From assembly GCF_016865425.1 (NCBI RefSeq), contig NZ_AP023355.1:2478198-2542197 (forward strand): 64,000 bases of DNA. Reading direction: 5' to 3'. A program made the translations under genes and the position numbers. The DNA comes from Actinocatenispora thailandica. GTDB taxonomy: Bacteria; Actinomycetota; Actinomycetes; Mycobacteriales; Micromonosporaceae. Of this stretch, positions 54,651-63,901 are shown piece after piece (position 1 is the first letter of the stretch; each line of letters starts with the position of its first letter). The notes under the pieces were generated by a model that was not told where the DNA came from, ran no database searches, and was given only the letters and a program-made list of their open reading frames with translations.

Positions 54651-56918
54651 ATGGCGAGCAGGGCGCCGCGGTCCGATTCCGGTGACGAGCGGATGGTCGT
54701 CTCGGCGCCGAAACGGTCCGCCGCCGGCGTGGGTGGCATCGCGCACGGGCTGTCCGCGGCGGTACGCCAGATGGGCCTGGCCCGCAGCACCCGCACGCTG
54801 CTCGCGGTCAACCAGGACGGCGGCTTCGACTGCCCCGGCTGCGCCTGGCCGGAGCCGGGGCACAAGCACACCGCCGAGTTCTGCGAGAACGGCGCGAAGG
54901 CGGTCGCCGAGGAGGCGACGCTGCGCCGGGTGGGTCCGGAGTTCTTCGCCGCGCATCCGATCTCGCAGCTCGCCACCCGTTCCGACCACTGGCTCGGCCA
55001 GCAGGGCCGGCTCACCCATCCGATGGTCCGGCGGCCCGGCTCCGATGAGTACCAGCCGATCGACTGGGACGCGGCCTACGCGCTGATCGCCGACCAGCTG
55101 CGCGGGCTGGCCAGCCCGGACGAGGCGATCTTCTACACCTCCGGGCGGACCAGCAACGAGGCGGCCTTCTGCTACCAGCTGTTCGCCCGCGCGTTCGGTA
55201 CCAACAACATGCCGGACTGTTCGAACATGTGCCACGAGTCCTCGGGTACCGCACTGACCGAGACGATCGGCGTCGGCAAGGGATCGGTGAGCATCGACGA
55301 CGTCGAGCACGCCGACCTGCTCGTGATCGTCGGCCAGAACCCGGGAACCAACCATCCGCGGATGCTGACCGCGTTGGAGCACGCGAAGCGCAACGGGGCG
55401 AAGATCATCGCGATCAACCCGCTGCCCGAGGCGGGCCTGATCACCTTCCGCAACCCGCAGCGGCCCAGCGGCATCGTCGGTTCCGGTACCCCGCTGGCCG
55501 ATCAGTTCCTGCAGGTCAGGCTGGGTGGCGATCTGGCGCTGTTCGCGGCGTTCGGTGCGCTGCTGGCGGGCCGGGACGAGGTGCTCGACCGCGACTTCAT
55601 CGACCGGTACACCGAGGGGTTCGACGACTACCGGTCGGCCCGACGCGAGGTCGACTGGGACGCGGCGACGGCGGCGACCGGGCTGGCCCGGGAGGAGATC
55701 GAACGCGCCGCGGAGGCGCTCGCCACGGCGAAGCGCAGCATCGTGTGCTGGGCGATGGGCATCACCCAGCACACCGAGGCGGTCGCCACCATCCGCGAGA
55801 TCGTGAACGTGCAGCTGCTGCGCGGCATGATCGGCAAGCCGGGCGCCGGCCTGTGCCCGGTGCGCGGTCACTCCAACGTCCAAGGCGACCGCACCATGGG
55901 CATCTGGGAGAAGCTGCCGGCCTGGGCGCCGAAGCTGACCGAGCAGTTCGGCATCGAGGTGCCGCAACGCGTCGGGTACGACACGGTCGAGGCGATCCGG
56001 GCGATGCGGGACGGCCGGGCGAGCGTGTTCATGGCGCTCGGCGGCAACTTCGCCGCGGCCACCCCGGACACCGAGGTGACCGAGCAGGCGCTGCGCAACT
56101 GCGCGCTGACCGTGCACGTGTCGACGAAGCTCAACCGCTCGCACCTGGTGCCCGGCGCCACCTCGCTGATCCTGCCGACCCTGGGGCGTACCGACTCGGA
56201 CATCCAGATCGGCGGCCGGCAGCGGGTCAGCGTGGAGGACTCGATGAGCTGCGTGCACGCCTCGACCGGCCGGCTGGCCCCGGCCTCCGACCAGCTGCGC
56301 AGCGAGGTGGCGATCGTCTGCCAGCTGGCCCGCGCGGTGCTCGGCGACGGCCTGCCGTGGCGCGACTTCACCGACGACTACCGGTACATCCGGGCCCGGA
56401 TCGAGGCGATCGTGCCCGGGTTCGACGACTTCGAGGCGCGCTTGGACCAGCCGGGCGGGTTCGTGCTGCCGCATCCGCCCCGCGACTCGCGGACCTTCGG
56501 TACCCCGAGCGGCAAGGCCCGGTTCACCGTCAACGAGATCAGCTCCCCGGCCGTACCGCCGGGCCGGCTGCTGCTGCAGACGGTGCGCAGCCACGACCAG
56601 TACAACACCACGATCTACGGGCGGGACGACCGGTACCGCGGCATCCACGACGGGCGCCGGGTGGTCTTCGTGCACCCGGACGACCTGGCCGAGCTGGGCG
56701 TGCCGGATTCGTCCACTGTGGACATAGTCAGCGAGTGGACGGACGGGGTGGCCCGGCGCGCGCCGGGTTTCCGGGTGGTCGGTTACCCGACCGCCCGGGG
56801 CTGCGCGGCGGCGTACTTCCCGGAGACGAACGTGCTGGTACCGCTGGACTCCACCGCGAAGGGCTCGAACACGCCGACCTCCAAGGCGATCGTGGTCCGG
56901 CTGGAACCGGTGGGCTGA
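54651..56918 (+). CDS. FdhF/YdeP-family molybdopterin oxidoreductase
   Basis: 755 residues. The N-terminal FDCPGCAWPEPGHKHTAEFCENGAKA is the YdeP-type opening, with two cysteines rather than the four that hold a [4Fe-4S] cluster in true formate dehydrogenases. Molybdopterin-binding blocks follow: IFYTSGRTSNEAAFCYQLF, NNMPDCSNMCHESSG, VIVGQNPGTNHPRML and GHSNVQGDRTMGI, then a C-terminal YNTTIYGRDDRYRGI. Homologues are linked to acid resistance or are of unknown substrate. GGGAGG precedes the ATG. No fdhD or partner subunit is adjacent. Confidence 0.9.
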   Translation: MASRAPRSDSGDERMVVSAPKRSAAGVGGIAHGLSAAVRQMGLARSTRTLLAVNQDGGFDCPGCAWPEPGHKHTAEFCENGAKAVAEEATLRRVGPEFFAAHPISQLATRSDHWLGQQGRLTHPMVRRPGSDEYQPIDWDAAYALIADQLRGLASPDEAIFYTSGRTSNEAAFCYQLFARAFGTNNMPDCSNMCHESSGTALTETIGVGKGSVSIDDVEHADLLVIVGQNPGTNHPRMLTALEHAKRNGAKIIAINPLPEAGLITFRNPQRPSGIVGSGTPLADQFLQVRLGGDLALFAAFGALLAGRDEVLDRDFIDRYTEGFDDYRSARREVDWDAATAATGLAREEIERAAEALATAKRSIVCWAMGITQHTEAVATIREIVNVQLLRGMIGKPGAGLCPVRGHSNVQGDRTMGIWEKLPAWAPKLTEQFGIEVPQRVGYDTVEAIRAMRDGRASVFMALGGNFAAATPDTEVTEQALRNCALTVHVSTKLNRSHLVPGATSLILPTLGRTDSDIQIGGRQRVSVEDSMSCVHASTGRLAPASDQLRSEVAIVCQLARAVLGDGLPWRDFTDDYRYIRARIEAIVPGFDDFEARLDQPGGFVLPHPPRDSRTFGTPSGKARFTVNEISSPAVPPGRLLLQTVRSHDQYNTTIYGRDDRYRGIHDGRRVVFVHPDDLAELGVPDSSTVDIVSEWTDGVARRAPGFRVVGYPTARGCAAAYFPETNVLVPLDSTAKGSNTPTSKAIVVRLEPVG

Positions 56919-56949
56919 CCGTCGCCGGCGGGCGGATCGGGTCGGCGCA

Positions 56950-56991
56950 CGAGCCGCAGCCGGCGCACGGATCGGTGCCGGCTGCGGCTCG
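56950..56991. terminator. Strong convergent terminator
   Basis: A perfect 15-bp stem (56950-56964 with 56977-56991) and 12-nt loop in the 89-bp gap between the oxidoreductase and the minus-strand membrane protein. Confidence 0.8.
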
Positions 56992-57007
56992 ACCGGCGTC
57001 CGGCCGG

Positions 57008-58204
57008 TCAGCGGGACGACGCGTCCGGTCGCTGCGGCGACGGCGCGGCTGGCCAGTGGGACGAACCGGCCGGTCGATGCGGCGACGGAGCGGCCGGCCG
57101 GCGGGTGCGTCGCCAGTACCAGCGGGCCGCGACGGCGAGGCCCACGCCGTAGACGGCGAAGGCGCCGAGGCCGATCCAGCTGACCAGCAGCGCGTCCGCG
57201 TCGGTCGGCAGGTCACCGCGATCCACCGGGATCGCGCCGCCGGTGGCGAGGGCCAGGTCGACCACGCCGACCAGGCCGTACGGGGCGAGCGTGGCGACCC
57301 CGAGCAGCGCCGGCACCAGCAGCACCGGCCGGGCAACGCGCCGCCCGCCGAGCACCGGCAGCCACCGGGGCAGCACCCGACCCCACGGCCGGATGAGGGC
57401 GAACAGCAGCAGCACGCCGAGCGCGGCGAGCAGTGCGGTGGCGTCCAGCCCGTACGACTCCAGGGTGAGCCAGACGCCGGAGGCGCCGTTGCGGGCCGAG
57501 ATCGCGAGCATCCGCGCGCCGCTGATCCCGGCGAACGTCCCGCCCAGCGCCCACACCGTCTTCATCACCGCGTACGGCAGGAACGCCGCGGCGCCGGCAT
57601 ACGCGGCCAGCCGTACCGGCAGCGAGGGCGTCGCCGGTACCGGCCCGGCGCGGCCGGTACCGGACCGGGCGGCGGCGCCGAGCAGTGCCACGCCGACCAT
57701 GCCGACCACGTGGTCCAGCGCCGCCGGCGCGCTGTCCACCCGCTGCGCCACCGCCGCCGTGATCAGGTCCATCAGCAGGCCGAACGCGGTGGCCACGGAC
57801 AGCGCGCACAGCACCGCGTAGCATCCGCGGGCGGCGCGTCGTCGCCCGCGCCGCCGGTCGAGCAGCGCGGTCGCGCCGGCCGCTGCGGCGATCGCGACCG
57901 GGTACCAGTCGAGCGCGACCGGCAGTGGATCGGTGGCCAGCGCGAACAGCGAGGTGCCGGTGACGAGCCCGGCCAGCCCCAGGCCACCGGACAGCACCGC
58001 CCAGCCGAGTACGGCGGTCCGCAGCCGGCGGGGCAGCGCCCGTACGCTCGCCGCGCGGTCGCCCCGCGGTGGCCGAACCCCGGAGTCCGGCGGGTCCGCG
58101 GAGTCCGGCGGGTCTGCGGAGTCCGGCGGGTCTGCGGAGTCCGGCGGTTCCGCCGGTACGGTGTGTCGCAGCTCTGCCGGTTCGGTGCGGTTCGGTGGGC
58201 GCAT
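57008..58204 (-). CDS. Multi-pass membrane protein of unknown function
   Basis: 398 residues. A charged N-terminal tail with SADPPD hexapeptide repeats (about residues 21-42) is followed by about 9-10 transmembrane helices (e.g. TAVLGWAVLSGGLGLAGLV, HVVGMVGVALLGA, AAFLPYAVMKTVWALGG) and a Pro/Arg/Ser-rich C-terminal tail. No transporter or enzyme motif was recognised. The ATG at 58204 is the first start with hydrophobic context; the frame extends upstream only as antisense of the next gene. Confidence 0.78.
   Translation of the reverse strand: MRPPNRTEPAELRHTVPAEPPDSADPPDSADPPDSADPPDSGVRPPRGDRAASVRALPRRLRTAVLGWAVLSGGLGLAGLVTGTSLFALATDPLPVALDWYPVAIAAAAGATALLDRRRGRRRAARGCYAVLCALSVATAFGLLMDLITAAVAQRVDSAPAALDHVVGMVGVALLGAAARSGTGRAGPVPATPSLPVRLAAYAGAAAFLPYAVMKTVWALGGTFAGISGARMLAISARNGASGVWLTLESYGLDATALLAALGVLLLFALIRPWGRVLPRWLPVLGGRRVARPVLLVPALLGVATLAPYGLVGVVDLALATGGAIPVDRGDLPTDADALLVSWIGLGAFAVYGVGLAVAARWYWRRTRRPAAPSPHRPAGSSHWPAAPSPQRPDASSR
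58079..58156. repeat. 18-bp in-frame tandem repeat
   Basis: Four copies of GCGGAGTCCGGCGGGTCT with one or two changes, encoding SADPPD hexapeptides in the cytoplasmic tail of the minus-strand membrane protein. Confidence 0.8.
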
Positions 58205-58291
58205 GCCGTCACCCTCGCAGCGGTCACCGGGCAGGGCGTCCCCCGCGGCGTCGAGCCGGTTCCCCCGCTTGAGGGTGGAAAGGAAGCCGAG

Positions 58292-58969
58292 ATGGCGGAA
58301 CGCACCGTGGTGCTGGTCAACGGGCTGTCCGGGTCCGGGAAGTCGACGCTGGCCCGCCAGCTGGCCGCCGCCCTGCGACTGCCGCTGTTCGGCAAGGACG
58401 TGCTGAAGGAGACGCTGGCCGATCACCTCGCCGACCCGGCCTACCTGACGGACGGCCCGGCCGCGCGCCGGCTCGGTGCCGCCGCGTCCGAGGCGATGTG
58501 GGCGCTGCTCGCCGACGCGTACGGCGGCGCGGTGCTGGAGAGCGTCTGGCTGGGTGTACGGGAGCTGGCCGCCGCCGGTCTGGCCCGCGCCGGCGTCACC
58601 CGCCCGCTGGAGATCTGGTGCGACGTCCCGGTCGAAGTGGCCCGCCGGCGGGCGACCGCCCGCTGGCCGCGGCACCCGGTGCACGTCGGCGAGCCGCACG
58701 GCGACGACCGTTGGGCGTACTGGGCGCGTACCGCCGAGCCGCTCGGGCTCGGTCCGGTGTGCCGGGTCGACACCACCGGGCCGGTCGATCTCGCCGCCGT
58801 CGTCGCCTGGATCCGTACCGGCGGCGATGCGGCACCGGCCGATGGTCCGGCGCGATCCGGCGGCACGGCGCGATCCGATGGTCCGGCAGGATCCGGCGGC
58901 ACGGCACGAGCTGGCTGTCCGGCGCGATCCGGCGGTCGCGGTGACGGTCCCGACCACGGCGGCGGGTAG
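58292..58969 (+). CDS. P-loop kinase-like ATPase with repetitive C-terminal tail
   Basis: 225 residues. Walker A is VNGLSGSGKSTLARQLA at the N-terminus, followed by PLFGKDVLKETLAD and WCDVPVEVARRRATARWPRHPVH, typical of small zeta-toxin/chloramphenicol-phosphotransferase-like or gluconate-kinase-like enzymes. Substrate unknown; no antitoxin partner is visible. The last 45 residues are Gly/Ser/Ala/Arg repeats (ARSGGTARSDGPAGSGGTA) built from an approximately 30-bp DNA repeat. The ATG follows AAAGGAAG. Confidence 0.82.
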   Translation: MAERTVVLVNGLSGSGKSTLARQLAAALRLPLFGKDVLKETLADHLADPAYLTDGPAARRLGAAASEAMWALLADAYGGAVLESVWLGVRELAAAGLARAGVTRPLEIWCDVPVEVARRRATARWPRHPVHVGEPHGDDRWAYWARTAEPLGLGPVCRVDTTGPVDLAAVVAWIRTGGDAAPADGPARSGGTARSDGPAGSGGTARAGCPARSGGRGDGPDHGGG

Positions 58970-58984
58970 CGGCTGCCGGTCGAG

Positions 58985-59740
58985 TCAGTGCCCGGTGCCG
59001 CCGAGCGCGGCGGTGATCGTCCGGGCCGTGGCGAACAGTTCGGGGAGCGCGTCGTGCCGCGCGGCGTCGGTGAACCGGCCGCTCGGGCCGGAGATCGACA
59101 GTGCCGCGACGACCGTACCGGCGAAGTCGTGCACCGGGGCGGCGACCGCGCTGACGCCCGGCACCGACTCGTTGCTGGCGGTGGCGTAGCCGTCCGCGCG
59201 GATCCGTTCGAGCAGTGCACCGAGCCCGTCCGGGCTCGGTGGCGTGGCCATCCGCCACGCGTCCGGTCCGGCGTCGGCGAGTGCCGTGGCGCGTTGCTCG
59301 GCGGCCATCCCCGCGACGAGCACCCGGCCCGGCGCCCCGGCCCAGATCGGGTACGGGTGGCCCAGTTCGGAGGTGGTGCGCAGTTCCGAGACGCTCTGCA
59401 CCTCCTCGATGAACATCCGTTCGGCGCCGAGGGCGACGCTGAGCCCGACGGTCTCGCCGGTCAGGTCGCGCAGCCGCCGCATCGGGCCCACCGCGATCCG
59501 CCGCAGGTCGAGCCCGGCCTGGTATGCGGCGCCCAGCGCCAGGGTTCGTGGGCCGAGCCGGTAGCGCCGGGTGGCCTGGTCCTGGCTGGCCAGCTGGCAG
59601 TCGTCCAGGGTCTTCAGCAGCCGGGCGACGGTGCTTTTGGGCAGCCCGACGCGGGCGGCCAGTTCCCGGACGCCGAGGCCGGCGTCGGCGGTGCGGAGCG
59701 CTTCCAGCAGCTCGACTCCGCGGCGCAGCGATTCGCTCAC
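58985..59740 (-). CDS. IclR-family transcriptional regulator
   Basis: 251 residues. Winged helix-turn-helix at residues 5-60 (LRRGVELLEALRTADAGLGVRELAARVGLPKSTVARLL across two lines of helix) and an IclR effector domain with TGETVGLSVALGAERMFIEEVQS and NESVPGVSAVAAPVHDF. It is divergent from a symporter-sulfatase pair, across a gap with a perfect inverted repeat, and so is the likely regulator of that cassette. The ligand is probably the imported sulfate ester or its product (inference). Confidence 0.9.
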   Translation of the reverse strand: MSESLRRGVELLEALRTADAGLGVRELAARVGLPKSTVARLLKTLDDCQLASQDQATRRYRLGPRTLALGAAYQAGLDLRRIAVGPMRRLRDLTGETVGLSVALGAERMFIEEVQSVSELRTTSELGHPYPIWAGAPGRVLVAGMAAEQRATALADAGPDAWRMATPPSPDGLGALLERIRADGYATASNESVPGVSAVAAPVHDFAGTVVAALSISGPSGRFTDAARHDALPELFATARTITAALGGTGH

Positions 59741-59823
59741 CGGACGTCCCTTTCTGGCGGTCGGCCCGCCTGATCGGGCGGGCAGGGGTTGACGCGGGGC
59801 CGGCTCACGCGCGAGCCTGTGCC

Positions 59824-59834
59824 GGACACTGTCC
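59824..59834. promoter_or_regulatory. Secondary IclR half-operator
   Basis: GGACACTGTCC is an 11-bp palindrome sharing the GGACA/TGTCC elements of the main operator 14 bp downstream. Confidence 0.5.
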
Positions 59835-59847
59835 CATCTAACGAATC

Positions 59848-59870
59848 AGTGTCCCGCTGGACGGGACACT
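59848..59870. promoter_or_regulatory. IclR operator: perfect 9-5-9 inverted repeat
   Basis: AGTGTCCCG (59848-59856) and CGGGACACT (59862-59870) with a 5-nt spacer, 58 bp upstream of the symporter start and 108 bp upstream of the divergent iclR start. Spacing and symmetry suit an IclR dimer. Confidence 0.75.
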
Positions 59871-59928
59871 ACTGCATCCGGTCGCGGTGGTGCCAGTCCG
59901 GTGCCGCGCCCTCGAAGGGAGGTCCACG

Positions 59929-61263
59929 ATGCGTGGACGTGCAGGCGGCACGGGCACCTCGATCAGACAGATCGCCGTCGCGAGCCTGATCGGCACCATC
60001 GTCGAGTGGTACGACTTCTTCCTGTACGCGACGATGGCCACCCTGGTGTTCAACAAGGCGTTCTTCCCGACCGGCAACGAACTGCTGAGTACCCTGATCG
60101 CCTTCACCACCTTCGCGGCCGGCTTCGTCACCCGCCCCATCGGTGGGCTGATCTTCGGCCACTTCGGCGACCGGCTCGGCCGCAAGCAGATGCTCGTGAT
60201 CACCATGATGATCATGGGTGGTGCGACCTTCCTGATGGGCCTGCTGCCCACCTACGGGCAGCTGGGCGTGGCCGCGCCGATCCTGCTGCTGGTGCTGCGG
60301 ATGCTGCAGGGCATCGGCCTGGGCGGCGAGTGGGGCGGCGCGATGCTGATGACCGCCGAGCACGCGCCCGCCGGCCGGCGCGGCTGGTACACCAGCTGGC
60401 CGCAGCTCGGCGTGCCGATCGGGTTGCTCGCGTCCACGCTGGTGGTCAACCTGCTGAGCCGGTTCGGCTCGGCCGCCTTCGCCTCCTGGGGGTGGCGGAT
60501 CGGGTTCCTGCTCAGCGCCCTGCTGGTCGCCATCGGCCTGTTCATCCGGCTGCGGGTCAGCGAGCCACCGGCGTTCGCCGAGATCGTCCGGGCGAAGCGC
60601 CAGGCCAGGCTGCCGCTGGCCGACGTGTTCCGCCGGCACCCGAAAACGACGCTGCTCGCCGTCGGTGCTCGCTTCTCCGAGAGCCTGACGTTCAACATCT
60701 ACAACGCCTTCATCATCACCTACCTCACCGTCGTGCTGAAGCTGGACAAGTCGGTGGCGCTGAACGGGCTGCTCATCGCCGCGGTGGTCGGCTTCTTCGT
60801 GATCCCGGCCGCCGGGCGGCTGTCCGACCGGGTCGGCCGGCGGCCGGTGTTCATCGCCGGCGCGGCCATCGCGGCGGTGACCGCGTTCCCGCTGTTCGGC
60901 CTGATCGACACCGGTCGTACCGGCCTGATCTGGCTGGCCCTGGTGGTCGGCTGGGGCGTCGCCGCCTGCACCATGTACGGCGCGGAGGGCGCGCTGTTCG
61001 CCGAGCTGTACCCGACCCGGGTGCGCTACAGCGGCATCTCCATCGTCTACCAGATCGGTGTCCTGCCCTCGGGCGCGATCGCCCCGGCGGTGGCCACCGC
61101 GCTGGTCGCGCACTACAGCCACCAGTCCTGGCCGGTGGCCACCTACGTGCTGGTGATCGGCGTGATCAGCGTCGTGTCGTTGATGTTCCTGCCGGAGACG
61201 TTCCGGCGGGACGTGCACGCCGCCGAACCGGCTGCGATCCCGGCGACCCGCTCCGCATCCTGA
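59929..61263 (+). CDS. MFS transporter, metabolite:H+ symporter (MHS) type
   Basis: 444 residues, twelve predicted transmembrane helices. Typical MHS features: SLIGTIVEWYDFFLYATMATLVF at the start, RPIGGLIFGHFGDRLGRKQML between helices 2 and 3, and RMLQGIGLGGEWGGAMLM. Family members import dicarboxylates, osmolytes or aromatic acids with protons. Next to a sulfatase, the cargo may be an organic sulfate or its breakdown product. AAGGGAGG precedes the ATG at 59929. The stop is 20 nt before the sulfatase. Confidence 0.9.
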   Translation: MRGRAGGTGTSIRQIAVASLIGTIVEWYDFFLYATMATLVFNKAFFPTGNELLSTLIAFTTFAAGFVTRPIGGLIFGHFGDRLGRKQMLVITMMIMGGATFLMGLLPTYGQLGVAAPILLLVLRMLQGIGLGGEWGGAMLMTAEHAPAGRRGWYTSWPQLGVPIGLLASTLVVNLLSRFGSAAFASWGWRIGFLLSALLVAIGLFIRLRVSEPPAFAEIVRAKRQARLPLADVFRRHPKTTLLAVGARFSESLTFNIYNAFIITYLTVVLKLDKSVALNGLLIAAVVGFFVIPAAGRLSDRVGRRPVFIAGAAIAAVTAFPLFGLIDTGRTGLIWLALVVGWGVAACTMYGAEGALFAELYPTRVRYSGISIVYQIGVLPSGAIAPAVATALVAHYSHQSWPVATYVLVIGVISVVSLMFLPETFRRDVHAAEPAAIPATRSAS

Positions 61264-61283
61264 CCACGAAGAAAGGCCGCCCC

Positions 61284-62883
61284 ATGCCCGAACAACCCGA
61301 CGTCGTCCTGGTGCTCGCCGACGACATGGGCTTCTCCGACATCGGCTGCTACGGCGGCGAGGTGGCCACGCCGAACCTGGACCGGCTGGCCGCGCACGGA
61401 GTCCGGATGTCGCAGTTCTACAACACGGCACGGTGCAGCCCGTCCCGGGCGTCGCTGGTGACCGGGCTGCACCCGCACCAGACGGGCATCGGCATCCTCA
61501 ACTACGACGACGCCCCGACGGGTACCCGGGCACCCTGAACGACAAGTGCGTGACCATCGCCGAGGTGCTCGGCGCCGCCGGCTACGGGACCTACCTGAGC
61601 GGCAAGTGGCACCTGTCCTCGGACCTGCACACCCCGAACGGCGCCTGGCCCACCCGGCGCGGCTTCGACGAGTTCTACGGCACGCTGGAAGGCGCCGGCA
61701 GCTACTTCGGCACCCGGACCCTGACCCGCGGCGAGACCAACATCGAGGCCGAGGCCGCCGACCCGGACTTCTACTACACCGACGCGATCAGCGACAACGC
61801 CGCCGGGTTCATCCGCGGCCACCACCGCGACCGGGCCGCCGACCCGCTGTTCCTCTACCTCGCCTACACCGCGCCGCACTGGCCGCTGCACGCGCGTCAA
61901 CAGGACGTCGACCGCTACGCGGGCCGCTTCGACGAGGGCTGGGACGTGCTGCGCGGCGAGCGGATGCGGCGGCTCGTCGAGTCCGGAGTCCTGGACCGCG
62001 GCTGGGCGATCAGCGACCGTGACCCGGCCGTACCGGCGTGGGACAGCACCGACGACCACGCCTGGCAGGCGGCCCGGATGGCCGTGTACGCGGCCCAGAT
62101 CGACCGGATGGACCAGGGGATCGGGCGGGTACTGGACGCGCTGGAGCAGACCGGGCGGCTGGCCAACACCCTGTTCGTGTTCCTGTCCGACAACGGCGGC
62201 TGCGCCGAGGAGATGCCGGTCGAGACGGTCCGCGACTTCATCACCGGGTTCGTGGCCTTCGACGAGACCACCCGCGCCGGTGACCCGGTCCGGCCGGGCA
62301 ACTCGCCGGAGATCCTGCCGGGCGGCGAGGACACCTACGCCACCTACGGCCGGGAGTGGGCGAACCTGTCCAACACGCCGTTCCGCGAATACAAGCACTG
62401 GGTGCACGAGGGCGGCATCGCGACGCCGCTGATCGCGCACTGGCCGGCCGGGCTCGGTACCGAGCCGCGCATCGTGCACGGCCCGCACCAGCTCCCGGAC
62501 GTGATGGCCACGGTGTTGGAGCTGACCGGGGCGCCCTACCCGGCGCAGTACCAGGGGCGGGACGTGCTGCCGCCGGAGGGCACCAGCATGCTGCCGACCT
62601 GGCGCGGCGAGCAACCGCCGGACCGGACCCTCTACTGGGAGCACGAGGGCAACGCGGCGGTCCGCCGGGGCCGCTGGAAGCTGGTCCGCAAGTACCCGGG
62701 GGCTGGGAACTGTACGACATCGACGCCGACCGCACCGAGCTGCACGACCTGGCCGGCGCGCACCCCGAGGTGGTGGCCGACCTCGCCGCCGACTACCAGC
62801 GCTGGGCGGACCGCTGCGGCGTGCTGCCCCGCGAGCAGGTCCTGGCACTCTACGAGCGGCGGGGCCGCGCCCTGCCCCAGTGA
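61284..62883 (+). CDS. Arylsulfatase-type sulfatase with two frameshifts
   Basis: About 533 residues after repair. The N-terminal metal site is VLVLADDMGFSDIGCYGG; the formylglycine signature CSPSRASLVTG makes it a Cys-type sulfatase; KWHL, APHWPLHARQ and VFLSDNGGCAEEM are further active-site blocks. As read, the frame breaks after ILNYDDAP and after LVRKYPG; adding one C at 61513-61516 and one G at 62698-62702 restores continuous homology to GWELYDIDADRTELHDLA and the end. It hydrolyses sulfate esters; no signal peptide is seen, so it acts in the cytoplasm after uptake. No formylglycine-generating enzyme gene is in the window. Confidence 0.8.
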
Positions 62884-63013
62884 CCCGCTGCCGGACCCGC
62901 CGTCGCCGGGTGTCCGCGAGTCGGGCTCCCGGCACCGGCCTGCCGGCGTGTCCGGCCCGGTCCACGCTGCCGGCTGCCTCGGCTGCTCGGTCGCGGGTGT
63001 AGCCGGCTGCCTG

Positions 63014-63244
63014 CTACCTCGGTTGGTCGGCGTCCGGTGTCGGCGGCTCGTCGAGCCAGAGGAGTTCGTCGTGGCAGTCGACCAGTCGGTCGAAGGCACG
63101 GCGAGCGGGCCGGAACTGGCTGATCGTGTGGTCGCGGTGGACCACGAGCGCTGAGCCGGCGAGCCGCAGGCCCCACGCGGTGACCTCGGGCGAGCCGGTG
63201 TCGCTGTCGTCGGTGTAGTCGACCAGTAGGAACCGGCGCGGCAT
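63014..63244 (-). pseudogene. C-terminal remnant of an unidentified actinobacterial protein
   Basis: The clean part reads MPRRFLLVDYTDDSDTGSPEV, AWGLRLAGSALVVHRDH and DELLWLDEPPTPDADQPR. Codon use is normal and the segment looks like a real protein end, but upstream (from about 63310) the frame becomes antisense to the DUF5753 gene. Either it is a 76-residue gene starting at the ATG at 63244 or the 3' remnant of a longer gene cut by recombination. Function unknown. Confidence 0.5.
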
Positions 63245-63245
63245 C

Positions 63246-63710
63246 GTGGCGAGATCCAGTCCGGGCACAGTGCTGTTCAGGCGGTCGCGGAGGGCGGCGT
63301 CGAGGCCGCGAGCCGCCCGGCTGGAACGCCAGGAGATCCTGGACCGCCCGTCCCCGCCGCTGCTCTGGGCCGTCCTGGACGAGGGCGTACTCCGCCGCCC
63401 CGTCGGCACCCCCGACGTGATGCGCGCCCAGCTCCAACACTTGCTGGAAATGGCCCAACGCCAACACATCCGCCTCCAGGTCCTCCCCTTCGCCGCCGGC
63501 GTCCACGCCGCGATGGACGGAGCCTTCGAGGTCCTGGATCTGCCGAACAGGGAGCACGTGGTGTATGTGGAGGGGCCGGGCGCCGGTCGAATCTTCATTT
63601 CTCCCAACGTGGTGACACAATTGCGCCTGAGATTCGACGCGCTGCGTGGTTTGGCGCTGTCGCCGGACGATTCGGCGAACATGATCGCGGCAACGTTGGG
63701 AGAGCTGTGA
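63246..63710 (+). pseudogene. DUF5753 regulator, N-terminal helix-turn-helix missing
   Basis: Homology begins near 63330 (RLERQEILDRPSPPLLWAVLDEGVLRRP) and continues to the normal end, with PDVMRAQLQHLLEMAQRQHIRLQVLP and VYVEGPGAGRIF. This is the C-terminal DUF5753 domain of XRE-family regulators; intact members carry a helix-turn-helix of about 130 residues before it, absent here. Sequence upstream belongs to the opposite-strand gene. It overlaps the next DUF397 gene (GTGA), the usual partner arrangement. Confidence 0.7.
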
Positions 63711-63901
63711 CCGACATCGATGGACTGTGCTGGTGGAAGAGCACCCGGAGCGGAAACCAGGGTGGCAACTGCATCGAGGTCGCCGCGAGCGGTGACGCCT
63801 GGTATGTCCGTGACAGCAAGGACCCCGCGGCCGGCCACCTCACGGTCGGCGTCGCCTCGTGGCGGTCGTTCGTAGCCATGGTCAAGGACGACGCCCGGTG
63901 A
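63707..63901 (+). CDS. DUF397 domain protein
   Basis: 64 residues: CWWKSTRSGNQGGNCIEVAAS, VRDSKDP, then WRSFVAMVK, the full DUF397 pattern. These small proteins partner with XRE/DUF5753 regulators in actinomycetes (bld-like loci); mechanism unclear. The GTG start overlaps the truncated regulator, and the stop overlaps the next DUF397 start. Confidence 0.9.
   Translation: MTDIDGLCWWKSTRSGNQGGNCIEVAASGDAWYVRDSKDPAAGHLTVGVASWRSFVAMVKDDAR

Noticed and set aside
54651-56918. Formate dehydrogenase catalytic subunit
   Set aside because: The N-terminus lacks the four-Cys iron-sulfur motif and no electron-transfer subunit is adjacent. The YdeP-type family fits better.
58292-58969. Zeta-toxin-like toxin of a toxin-antitoxin pair
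   Set aside because: The P-loop protein has no small antitoxin gene next to it, and its motifs fit many small-molecule kinases.
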